DNA of 41,156 nt from Oceanobacter kriegii DSM 6294. GTDB lineage: Bacteria; Pseudomonadota; Gammaproteobacteria; Pseudomonadales; Oceanobacteraceae. A program made the translations under genes and the position numbers. The number at the start of each line of letters is the position of its first letter. Positions within the stretch are counted from its first letter, which is position 1. Location of the stretch: assembly GCF_000422845.1 (NCBI RefSeq), contig NZ_AUGV01000024.1:1-41156 (forward strand), given 5' to 3'. Below, piece by piece: positions 34,472-41,156 of this stretch. Under the pieces are notes generated by a model. That model searched no databases, was not told where the DNA came from, and saw only the letters and a program-made list of their open reading frames with translations.

Positions 34472-35040
34472 CCGTAGGAGCAGGCTTGCTGCCGATCGTG
34501 TGCACTCCATTGTAGGAGCAGGCTTGCCTGCGAACACGCATTACCACGCAGAGCGTGGGAACGAGAAATTCCTACCTGTGGGAGGTAGCTTGCTGCCGAT
34601 TGCGTTTACTTCGTCGTAGGAGAAGGCTTGCCTGCGATTGGCTATTCCGTATTAAAAGCGGGCCAGCGGCCCGCGCTCCCGGAAATGGCTAGGGTTAGCT
34701 GCCTGCGAATATCCGATGTGCAGTGCCCACTCCGTAAAACACCAACCCAAACGTAGGTCAGATAAAAACGCGAAGCGGATGCCATCTGACGTCGCAATGC
34801 TGGATGGCATCATTAAATATTCTGCGCCTTCCGATGTATTACGCGTTCCGCTAATACATCCTACGTTGATGATTGATACCTGTGGGAGGTAGCTTGCTGC
34901 CGATCGTGGGCACTTCATTGTAGGAGCAGGCTTGCCTGTGATTGGCCCTGGTGTCGAATGTATCTTCCGTGTCAAAAGCGGGCCAGCGGCCCGCGCTCCC
35001 GGAAATGGGTAGGAGCAGACTTGCCTGCGAACATCCGGCT
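34472..35040. repeat. mosaic of REP-like modules in inverted orientation
   Basis: Modules read as reverse complements of those at 4698-5108: GTAGGAGCAGGCTTGC[C/T]TGC several times, TGTGGGAGGTAGCTTGCTGCCGAT (twice), AAAAGCGGGCCAGCGGCCCGC followed by GCTCCCGGAAATGG (twice, near 34654 and 34976), GTAGGTCAGATAAAAACGCGAAGC...GCCATCTGAC, ATGTATTACGCG...CTAATACAT (34834-34859), and ACCACGCAGAGCGTGGGAACGAG. No gene is supported. Confidence 0.85.
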
Positions 35041-35082
35041 TTGCCGGATGTTCCACGCCTGCAAGGCATTTCTTCCGGGCAC

Positions 35083-35112
35083 AAAAAAGGCGATCCGAGG
35101 ATCGCCTTTTTT
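35083..35112 (-). terminator. rho-independent terminator after fabA
   Basis: AAAAAAGGCGAT (35083-35094), loop CCGAGG, ATCGCCTTTTTT (35101-35112). Symmetric A/T runs let it work in both directions. A CTGATATC-AATC-GATATCAG dyad (35118-35137) overlaps the fabA stop. Confidence 0.88.
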
Positions 35113-35133
35113 CGCAGCTGATATCAATCGATA

Positions 35134-35649
35134 TCAGAAGTCTTCGGTAGAGGTGAACAGGCCTACGCGCAGGTCTTTGGCGCTGTAGATTTCACGGCCG
35201 TCGACTTCCATAACGGCGTCGGCGATGCCCATAACCAGCTTCTGCTCCATCACGCGTTTGATGCTGATGCGGTAGGTTACTTTCTTGGCGGTTGGCAGTA
35301 CCTGGCCGCGGAATTTCACTTCACCACAGCCCAGTGCGCGACCACGGCCCGGGTTGCCGCGCCAGCCCAGGTAGAAGCCAACCAGCTGCCACATGGCGTC
35401 CAGTCCCAGACAACCTGGCATTACCGGGTCGCTTTCAAAGTGGCAGTCGAAGAACCACAGGGATGGGTCTATGTCCAGTTCGGCAATAATTTCGCCTTTA
35501 CCGTAGTTACCGCCTTCGTCGCTGATGTGGGCAATGCGATCCATCATCAGCATGTTAGGCAATGGCAAACGGGCGTTCCCTTCACCAAAAAGTTCACCGT
35601 GACCGCATGCCAGCAGGGCATCACGATCGAAAGATTGTTGGCGAGTCAT
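35134..35649 (-). CDS. fabA: 3-hydroxydecanoyl-ACP dehydratase/isomerase
   Basis: FabA dehydrates 3-hydroxydecanoyl-ACP and isomerises trans-2- to cis-3-decenoyl-ACP, the branch to unsaturated fatty acids. The 171-residue hot-dog protein has the active-site His in [12 protein letters not shown] and the Asp in [18 protein letters not shown], both as in E. coli FabA. GAGGAAAC precedes ATG 35649. The expected partner fabB does not follow; instead a KAS III-type synthase lies upstream on the same strand. Confidence 0.97.
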   Translation of the reverse strand: MTRQQSFDRDALLACGHGELFGEGNARLPLPNMLMMDRIAHISDEGGNYGKGEIIAELDIDPSLWFFDCHFESDPVMPGCLGLDAMWQLVGFYLGWRGNPGRGRALGCGEVKFRGQVLPTAKKVTYRISIKRVMEQKLVMGIADAVMEVDGREIYSAKDLRVGLFTSTEDF

Positions 35650-35838
35650 GCTCGTTTCCTCATTTTAAAAGCGTATTCTTTTCCGTGGCCGTAAAGATGA
35701 CACAGCGGACTTTGGTTTGCTAATGAAGGTTACTTGAATATTTGGAAATAATCGTTACGACTTCATGCTGATGTTTAGATAAGAAGGTTTGGCTGTCTTG
35801 GATGCGACGTGGAGTTGCGCATTTCGAACACTGGTTAG

Positions 35839-35873
35839 TGTCGGGTGTCGGGTGTCGGGTGTCGGGTGTCGGG
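35839..35873. repeat. five tandem copies of TGTCGGG
   Basis: A perfect heptamer repeat between the KAS III-type gene and fabA, about 190 bp upstream of the fabA start. The remainder of 35650-35878 shows no gene. Confidence 0.9.
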
Positions 35874-35875
35874 GA

Positions 35876-35936
35876 CCATAAAAAATCTAGAGCCGCTGTT
35901 CCTGCGGTTGCCGGTGGCTTTGCTCGCAGGAACAGC
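35876..35936 (-). terminator. hairpin terminator after the KAS III-type gene
   Basis: GCTGTTCCTGCG (35895-35906) pairs with CGCAGGAACAGC (35925-35936) across an 18-base loop; on the minus strand it is followed after eight bases by a T-run (complement of AAAAAA near 35880). Confidence 0.6.
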
Positions 35937-35950
35937 TTGGGTGACAGGCG

Positions 35951-37069
35951 TTAGACCTTTTCTACCAGCAGGCTGCCGATGGAGTAGCCCGCACCGAAGG
36001 AGCAAATCAGGCCTTTGTCGCCGGATGCCAGGTCCTGGTTGTGCAGGTGGAAGGCGATGACGGAGCCAGAGGAGGCGGTGTTGGCGTATTCGTCCAACAC
36101 AATCGGTGCTTCTTCAGGCTCGGGCAGGCGGCCCAGCAGTTTTTTGGCGGCGAACAGGTTCATGTTGATGTTCGCCTGGTGTAGCCACATGCGTTTCAGG
36201 TCGGTTGCTGCCAGTTCGTTGTCTCGCAGCTGGCCTTCAATGAATTCGGTCACCAGTGGCAGCAGCTCTTTGAATACCTTGCGGCCTTCTTGTTTGAAGT
36301 AGGGGCGGGCAGCTGGCAGGTCGTCCTGGCAGTGGTCGGTGTAGTTACCGTCGCAGCGAATGTTGTCCGAGAAGCGGGTGAACTGCTTGGTGTTCAGTAC
36401 TTTGAAGCCTTTGGGTTCGCTCAGTGCGGTTGCTGGCTCCAGCACCACGGCGGTGGCAACGTCGCCAAAGATAAAGTGGCTGTCGCGGGAGGTTAGGTCA
36501 ACTTGTGGGGTGACGAACTCCGGGTTGATCATCAGTGCGCGTTTGGCGGTACCAGCTTTCAAGGCAATGAACGCGTTGATCAGGCCGAAGGTCGCGGAAG
36601 AGCAGGCAATGCCCATGTCGTAGGCGTAACCCGTGCAGCCCAGTTTGTGCTGAATTTCTACCGCAATGGATGGGTAGGCGCGCTGGTGATTGGTGCAGGC
36701 GACGACAATCAGGTCGATGTCTTGCGGCTCCAGACCGGCGTTGTCCAGAGCTTGCTTGGCTGCGGCCAAGCCCATGGTAACGGCTTCTGGCTCATCGCCT
36801 TCGTTGGTGGCTTCAAAACGCGGACGCATACGGGCCGGGTCCAGCATGCCGTCTTTGTGCATGGTGTAGCGGTGTTTGATGCCGGATGCTTTTTCGATGA
36901 ATTCTGCGCTCGACAGCGGCACGGCGGCGACGGTGCCTTGTTCGATTTCTGCGGCGTGTTCTTCGTTAAAGGTGTTGGCGTACTGGTTATAGGCCTCAAC
37001 CAGTTCTTCGTTGCTGACGCCTTGCGCCGGTGTGAACAGGCCCGTGCCTGTTATGTAGATATCAGTCAT
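35951..37069 (-). CDS. beta-ketoacyl-ACP synthase III-like (FabH superfamily)
   Basis: A thiolase-fold condensing enzyme of 372 residues, longer than E. coli FabH (317). The Cys-His-Asn triad is present: Cys in DMGIACSSATFGLINAF, His in LHQANINMN and Asn in EYANTASSGSVIAFH. It would start fatty-acid elongation by condensing an acyl-CoA or acyl-ACP with malonyl-ACP. AGGTAGGA precedes the ATG. Its long N-terminal half (IKHRYTMHKDGMLDP) resembles the subgroup annotated as beta-ketoacyl-ACP synthase III in marine gammaproteobacteria. The substrate is unknown; pairing with fabA suggests a fatty-acid role rather than a secondary-metabolite one. Confidence 0.87.
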   Translation of the reverse strand: MTDIYITGTGLFTPAQGVSNEELVEAYNQYANTFNEEHAAEIEQGTVAAVPLSSAEFIEKASGIKHRYTMHKDGMLDPARMRPRFEATNEGDEPEAVTMGLAAAKQALDNAGLEPQDIDLIVVACTNHQRAYPSIAVEIQHKLGCTGYAYDMGIACSSATFGLINAFIALKAGTAKRALMINPEFVTPQVDLTSRDSHFIFGDVATAVVLEPATALSEPKGFKVLNTKQFTRFSDNIRCDGNYTDHCQDDLPAARPYFKQEGRKVFKELLPLVTEFIEGQLRDNELAATDLKRMWLHQANINMNLFAAKKLLGRLPEPEEAPIVLDEYANTASSGSVIAFHLHNQDLASGDKGLICSFGAGYSIGSLLVEKV

Positions 37070-37203
37070 TGCGTCCTACCTGTTTTTGCGCCCATTATCG
37101 ACACAATGGTCAGATATTCCAAATAATCATTGGAGTTTTTCCGCTCTGTGTGGCTGATCTGAAAGCTGACATTACTGGCAGTGGCTGCAGAAAGGAGGGA
37201 ATC

Positions 37204-37563
37204 GTGGTCCGTGATTATCTGATGTTCTTGCGCACGGCGTGGTTGGGAATGTTATGGAGCTGTGTCTATCTGGTGCGCCCGGTACTGGAATCGCAGGGCT
37301 ATTTTCCACATCACGGTTTGGATGTACTGAATTGGGCGGTGGCTGTGGGGGCGCTTATTGGGCTGCTGATGACACTGCTGTGCGTGTGGCGCAAATTGTT
37401 TGATTGGCAGTCCCGGCCGCAGCAGTTGATGCTGGTGATGGTGTTGCTGTCACTTGGCTGGTTTGGGCTGACGCCCTGGTGGAAGTTGCAGATGGTATTG
37501 CTGCATGGTCTATCGTTGTTGGGTGTGTTGTGGCTCTGGATGGCGCCACGGCGGGTGGTCTGA
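37204..37563 (+). CDS. DUF4149-type small membrane protein
   Basis: A 119-residue protein with four predicted TM helices, beginning with FLRTAWLGMLWSCVYLVRPVL as in DUF4149 (TMEM205-like) proteins. GTG 37204 is chosen because AGGAGG lies five bases upstream and the hydrophobic part starts soon after. In many gammaproteobacteria a DUF4149 gene sits next to yhbY-rlmE-ftsH, as here. No function is established. Confidence 0.75.
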   Translation: MVRDYLMFLRTAWLGMLWSCVYLVRPVLESQGYFPHHGLDVLNWAVAVGALIGLLMTLLCVWRKLFDWQSRPQQLMLVMVLLSLGWFGLTPWWKLQMVLLHGLSLLGVLWLWMAPRRVV

Positions 37564-37575
37564 GAAAAAATCAAA

Positions 37576-37606
37576 ACAGTGCTTCAGGATAGTCCTGAAG
37601 CACTGT
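37576..37606. terminator. bidirectional terminator between DUF4149 gene and yhbY
   Basis: ACAGTGCTTCAGGA (37576-37589), loop TAG, TCCTGAAGCACTGT (37593-37606), with an A-run at 37565-37576 that gives T-rich RNA on the minus strand. The two genes converge on it. Confidence 0.8.
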
Positions 37607-37634
37607 GTTCAAGCCTGCATCACTACCTCAGCGC

Positions 37635-37940
37635 TTAGAAGCGTTGCAGGTTAGACAGGTTCGCTTTGGCTTTCGGGTTGCGACGCAGCAGCAACGCAGT
37701 GTTGCCAATTTGCTGAACCAGAATCGCGCCAGTGCTTTCAACGACGTCTTCCACGGCTTCTTTTTTCAGCTCGCGGTCGCCTACGGCGATTTTGATTTTA
37801 ATCAGCTCGTGGTCGTCCAGAGCGCGATTCAGCTCGTCCAGAACGGCTTCGGTCAGGCCGTTGCTGGCAACGGTCACGATAGGATTCAGTTTGTGGCCTA
37901 TTGAACGGTAGGCTTTCTTTTCGTCATTACTGAGCGGCAT
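37635..37940 (-). CDS. yhbY: YhbY, CRM-domain RNA-binding protein associated with ribosome assembly
   Basis: The 101-residue protein is the whole length of one CRM domain. It has the family stretches RSIGHKLNPIVTVASNGLTE, DDHELIKIKI and the GxxG-like loop area VQQIGNTALLLRRN. It binds pre-50S particles in E. coli. It is divergent from rlmE, with a 94-bp shared promoter region, the standard arrangement. Confidence 0.95.
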   Translation of the reverse strand: MPLSNDEKKAYRSIGHKLNPIVTVASNGLTEAVLDELNRALDDHELIKIKIAVGDRELKKEAVEDVVESTGAILVQQIGNTALLLRRNPKAKANLSNLQRF

Positions 37941-38034
37941 GTGTTTGTCCGGCCCTCGGGTGTTAGAATGTTGCGTTGCGCTGACTGTTTCAGCGAATTG
38001 ACACCAAGTATATCTGACTGCAAGGCAAACCCCT

Positions 38035-38658
38035 ATGGCTCGATCAAAATCCAGTGCTGGCTGGCTGAAGGAACATGTTGACGATATTTATGTCCAGATG
38101 GCCCAGCAAGACGGCTACCGTACCCGTGCCAGCTACAAGCTGATTGAATTGGATGAAAAGGATCATCTGATCAAGCCCGGCATGACGGTGGTAGATCTGG
38201 GATCGGCACCGGGCGGCTGGTCACAGGTGGTGGCGCAGCGGGTTGGTCAGGATGCCACTGTGATCGCTTCTGATATTTTGCCTATGGACACCATAGCTGG
38301 GGTGGATTTTATTCAGGGCGATTTTACGGAAGAATCGGTATTCAATGAGTTGATGGATCGAATTGGTGAAAATCCGGTCGAACTTGTAATTTCTGATATG
38401 GCCCCCAATATGAGTGGTATGAGCTCTATCGATCAGCCGGGTGCCATGTATCTGGTTGAGCTGGCGCTTGATATGGCGCGCCAGGTTCTGAGCAAAAACG
38501 GTAATTTTGTTGCCAAGGTGTTCCAGGGTGAAGGCTACGACGACTACCTGAAAGAGTTGCGTTCTTCGTTCAATAAGGTGCTCATTCGCAAGCCCAAGGC
38601 GTCCCGCGCACGATCTCGTGAGGTGTACGTTGTTGCCAAAGGTTTCCGTGGCGAGTAG
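38035..38658 (+). CDS. rlmE: 23S rRNA (uridine2552-2'-O)-methyltransferase
   Basis: RlmE (FtsJ/RrmJ) methylates U2552 in the A-loop of 23S rRNA using SAM. The 207-residue protein has the SAM motif [14 protein letters not shown] and the K-D-K-E catalytic set: Lys in [12 protein letters not shown], Asp in [11 protein letters not shown], Lys in [10 protein letters not shown] and Glu in [14 protein letters not shown] 38035. It is followed 68 bp later by ftsH, as in most gammaproteobacteria. Confidence 0.97.
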   Translation: MARSKSSAGWLKEHVDDIYVQMAQQDGYRTRASYKLIELDEKDHLIKPGMTVVDLGSAPGGWSQVVAQRVGQDATVIASDILPMDTIAGVDFIQGDFTEESVFNELMDRIGENPVELVISDMAPNMSGMSSIDQPGAMYLVELALDMARQVLSKNGNFVAKVFQGEGYDDYLKELRSSFNKVLIRKPKASRARSREVYVVAKGFRGE

Positions 38659-38726
38659 ATGCTTGCTAAGCTTACGGAAAGGATAAAAGCGGCCAGCTGG
38701 CCGGAAACAGAGAGGTAATGCCGACC

Positions 38727-40652
38727 ATGGCAAAGAATTTCATCTTGTGGGCAGTAATTGCTGCCGTCCTGATGATGGTGTTCAACAACTTCCAGAACGT
38801 TGGTACCGGACAGGAATTGTCGTATTCCGACTTCATTACTGCTGTTGAAAGCGGTCAGGTTGAACGAGTCACTATTTCTGGCCAATCCATCAAGGGCACC
38901 AGCTCCAATGGCGAAGCATTTGAAACTGTGCTGCCTGCCTACGACGACAAACTGATGGACACCTTGTTGAACAACCAGGTGAAAGTGGTGGGTGAGAAGC
39001 CAGAGAAACAGGGTTTCTTCACTCAGTTGCTGCTGGCTTCCCTGCCAATCCTGATCATTCTGGCGGTGTTCATGTTCTTCATGCGCCAGATGCAGGGTGG
39101 TGGCAGTGGTCGTGGCGGCCCAATGGCGTTTGGCAAGAGCAAGGCCAAGTTGTTGAGCGAAGACCAGATCAAAACCACCTTTGAAGACGTTGCCGGTTGT
39201 GACGAAGCCAAGGAAGACGTTAAGGAGCTGGTTGAGTTCCTGCGTGATCCGGGCAAGTACCAGCGTCTGGGCGGTAAGATTCCACGCGGCGTGCTGATGG
39301 TTGGTCAGCCAGGTACGGGTAAAACCCTGCTGGCAAAAGCCATCGCCGGTGAAGCCCGTGTGCCGTTCTTCTCTATTTCCGGTTCTGACTTTGTTGAAAT
39401 GTTCGTTGGTGTGGGTGCATCCCGTGTGCGTGACATGTTCGAGCAGGCCAAGAAGCAAGCGCCATGCATTATCTTCATCGACGAAATCGATGCCGTGGGT
39501 CGTTCCCGTGGCGTAGGCATCGGCGGTGGTAACGACGAACGCGAACAAACCCTGAACCAGTTGCTGGTTGAGATGGATGGTTTTGAGGTGAACGACGGCA
39601 TCATCGTGATTGCCGCAACCAACCGTCCTGACGTACTGGACCCCGCCTTGCTGCGTCCGGGTCGTTTCGACCGTCAGGTAGTGGTGGGCCTGCCAGATAT
39701 TCGTGGCCGTGAACAAATCCTGAAAGTACACATGCGCAAGCTGCCAGTGGATGACGATGTAAACGCCTCCCTGATTGCTCGTGGTACACCAGGCTTCTCT
39801 GGTGCCGACCTGGCTAATCTGTGTAACGAAGCGGCTCTGTTTGCTGCTCGAGCCAACCACAGCCGTGTGGGCATGGAAGAGTTCGAGAAGGCCAAGGACA
39901 AGATCCTAATGGGTGCCGAGCGCAAGACCATGGTGATGTCCGAGAAGGAAAAAACCAACACGGCTTACCACGAAGCAGGTCACGCCATTGTTGGTCGTTT
40001 GGTGCCTGAACACGACCCTGTGTACAAGGTATCCATTATTCCGCGTGGCCGTGCGCTGGGTGTGACCATGTTCCTGCCAGAGGAAGATCGTAACTCCATC
40101 AGCAAGCGTGGTATCGAAAGCAATATTTGCTCTCTGTACGGCGGCCGTATTGCTGAAGAAATGACCCTGGGTAAAGACGGTGTTACCACCGGTGCTTCCA
40201 ACGACATTGAACGTGCGACCAAATACGCTCGTAACTACGTCACCAAATGGGGCTTGTCTGAAAAACTGGGTGCTCAGCTGTACTCGGAAGATGAGCAGAA
40301 CGGTTACCTGGGTTCCAGCGGTGGCGGCCAGATGGCTCACCTGTCGGATGAAACCGCTCGTTTGATTGACTCTGAAGTGAAAGACCTGTTGGATCGTTGC
40401 TACAAGCGTGCTTTCACCATCCTGGAAGAAAACCGCGACAAGCTGGAAGTGATGAAAGACGCCTTGATGGAATATGAAACCATCGACGTTGATCAGATCG
40501 ACGACATCATGTCTGGCCGCAAGCCACGTCCACCCAAGTCTTGGAACAGCGATGGCCCTACCAGTGGCCCATCCGCTCCAGCACAGGAAAGCCGCGATAT
40601 GGCCGGTGACGAAGACACCGATTCCGCAGCTGAGCCTGCTGGTGATCGTTGA
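38727..40652 (+). CDS. ftsH: ATP-dependent membrane metalloprotease FtsH
   Basis: FtsH is the hexameric inner-membrane AAA+ protease that degrades misplaced membrane proteins, LpxC and sigma32. The 641-residue protein has TM1 at the start ([14 protein letters not shown]), a periplasmic domain, TM2 near 100-118, Walker [15 protein letters not shown] (about 195), Walker [12 protein letters not shown] (about 250), the second region of homology [11 protein letters not shown] (about 310) and the zinc motif HEAGH (about 415). I use ATG 38727 (MAKNFILW), the family's usual start; ATG 38718 adds three residues. folP and glmM would be expected next but an IS follows instead. Confidence 0.97.
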   Translation: MAKNFILWAVIAAVLMMVFNNFQNVGTGQELSYSDFITAVESGQVERVTISGQSIKGTSSNGEAFETVLPAYDDKLMDTLLNNQVKVVGEKPEKQGFFTQLLLASLPILIILAVFMFFMRQMQGGGSGRGGPMAFGKSKAKLLSEDQIKTTFEDVAGCDEAKEDVKELVEFLRDPGKYQRLGGKIPRGVLMVGQPGTGKTLLAKAIAGEARVPFFSISGSDFVEMFVGVGASRVRDMFEQAKKQAPCIIFIDEIDAVGRSRGVGIGGGNDEREQTLNQLLVEMDGFEVNDGIIVIAATNRPDVLDPALLRPGRFDRQVVVGLPDIRGREQILKVHMRKLPVDDDVNASLIARGTPGFSGADLANLCNEAALFAARANHSRVGMEEFEKAKDKILMGAERKTMVMSEKEKTNTAYHEAGHAIVGRLVPEHDPVYKVSIIPRGRALGVTMFLPEEDRNSISKRGIESNICSLYGGRIAEEMTLGKDGVTTGASNDIERATKYARNYVTKWGLSEKLGAQLYSEDEQNGYLGSSGGGQMAHLSDETARLIDSEVKDLLDRCYKRAFTILEENRDKLEVMKDALMEYETIDVDQIDDIMSGRKPRPPKSWNSDGPTSGPSAPAQESRDMAGDEDTDSAAEPAGDR

Positions 40653-40685
40653 TTGCTAAAGCATCTGTAGCAGATGCTTGGTACC

Positions 40686-40713
40686 AAGAGCGGCTTCGGC
40701 CGCTCTTTTTGTT
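40686..40713 (+). terminator. rho-independent terminator after ftsH
   Basis: AAGAGCGGC (40686-40694), TTCG tetraloop, GCCGCTCTT (40699-40707), then TTTGTTT. It ends the rlmE-ftsH unit. Confidence 0.92.
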
Positions 40714-40716
40714 TGT

Positions 40717-40826
40717 GCAATCGGCAGCAAGCTACCTCCCACAGGTTCTGCTCGTAAATGTAGGATGTATTAGCGGAACGCGTAATACATCAGCAGTGCA
40801 ATGTGGCTTGAAATGTATTTCCGGGA
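40717..40826. repeat. REP-like modules interrupted by the right-hand IS
   Basis: ATCGGCAGCAAGCTACCTCCCACA, then GTAGGATGTATTAGCG...CGTAATACAT (hairpin 40765-40790), then ATTTCCGGGA. The last ten bases begin the ATTTCCGGGAGCGCGGGCC module known from 4768, which breaks off here. Confidence 0.8.
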
Positions 40827-41156
40827 AATGAAATGGACCCGTCCCACCCTAAGCATGTGCCATGATGAAGTTGCACCTACATCAATTCGGCATCCAGAGT
40901 AAGTGGGAGGGTCACATGACCAAGCTTAATACGATCGGCATTGATTTGGCCAAACAGGTTTTTCAGGTTCATGTAAATAGCTCAACAGGAAAGAAGCTGA
41001 TCAGCAAAAAGCTCAAGCGACATCAGCTGTTGGATTTCTTACGGCAGCAACCAACTGCACTGGTCGCGATGGAAGCTTGCTCAGGAGCTCACTACTGGGG
41101 ACGCTCAATCAAAGCATTAGGACACAAGGTTAGAGTGATCCATCCAACTTATGTGA
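40827..41156 (+). mobile_element. second IS110-family element, partial (runs off the window)
   Basis: Only the left part is visible: about 90 bp of upstream sequence and the first 80 codons of its transposase. The short upstream end suggests the IS1111-type layout, in which the RNA-coding end is downstream. The left limit is inferred from where a known repeat module breaks (after 40826). Confidence 0.6.
40916..41156 (+). CDS. IS110 family transposase, N-terminal fragment at window edge
   Basis: ATG 40916 is preceded by GGGAGG at 40905-40910. The visible 80 residues contain the first catalytic Asp in TIGIDLAKQVFQVH and the Glu in LVAMEACSGAHYWG, followed by HKVRVIHPTYV. It differs clearly from the transposase at 36-1016, so the two are separate elements. 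The frame is open to the edge. Confidence 0.92.
   Translation, partial: MTKLNTIGIDLAKQVFQVHVNSSTGKKLISKKLKRHQLLDFLRQQPTALVAMEACSGAHYWGRSIKALGHKVRVIHPTYV

Noticed and set aside
35839-35873. Heptamer repeat as a proven phase-variation switch
   Set aside because: No frame or promoter element overlaps it clearly; kept only as an observation.
38544-39860. 438-codon open frame on the minus strand
   Set aside because: Antisense shadow of ftsH and the end of rlmE.
1-41156. Composite transposon bounded by the two IS110 elements
   Set aside because: The elements differ, the interior includes core genes such as fabA and ftsH, and IS110 elements are not known to mobilise in this way.

Overview
The window looks like chromosomal DNA of a gammaproteobacterium, probably a marine Oceanospirillales/Alteromonadales-type organism. 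This rests on the gene types (FabA, YhbY-RlmE-FtsH block, LapG/LapD biofilm switch, CysD/CysN/CysC/CysQ) and on dense REP-like intergenic repeats; the genus cannot be fixed from the sequence alone. Both ends carry different IS110-family elements, the right one cut by the window edge.

Layout. 1-1200: IS110-family element with a structured upstream region that could encode a bridge RNA, butting against three tandem 220-bp repeat units (1201-1795). 1869-4630: lapG and lapD, the c-di-GMP-controlled periplasmic protease switch for adhesin release. 5129-7884, minus strand: a PPP-type phosphatase, an O-antigen ligase-like membrane protein, and a secreted alanine-rich protein of unknown role. 8742-15236: an SLC13-type permease (probably sulfate) and cysC, cysQ, cysD, cysN, i.e. 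sulfate uptake, activation to APS and PAPS, and PAP recycling. 15250-24958: a tightly packed polysaccharide operon that starts 13 bp after cysN: GT4 glycosyltransferase, sulfotransferase, Wzy-like polymerase, an unrecognised beta-rich protein with lyase-like motifs, an Alg14/Alg13-like (PssD/PssE) pair, acyltransferase 3, Wzx flippase, ManC, Ugd. 25781-27256: a beta-CASP metallo-beta-lactamase-fold protein. 27737-34436: a second polysaccharide operon (undecaprenyl-phosphate sugar transferase, outer-membrane barrel, Wza-like export protein, Wzc-like tyrosine autokinase, VpsP-like protein) preceded by a good sigma70-like promoter and an ops-like sequence. 35134-40652: housekeeping block fabA, a KAS III-type synthase, a DUF4149 protein, yhbY, rlmE and ftsH.

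Taken together, the genes suggest a Wzx/Wzy-type sulfated, possibly acylated, acidic exopolysaccharide. The sugar transferase at 27737 primes the lipid carrier; PssDE-like and GT4 enzymes extend it using UDP-GlcA (Ugd) and possibly GDP-mannose (ManC); a sulfotransferase uses PAPS made by the adjacent cys genes and CysQ clears the PAP by-product; Wzx/Wzy and Wzc/Wza move and polymerise the product. Genes at 15250-20943 are much more AT-rich than the flanks and look like an exchanged, strain-specific cassette. Intergenic spaces are filled with mosaics of a few hairpin repeat modules; one such mosaic even separates cysD from cysN.
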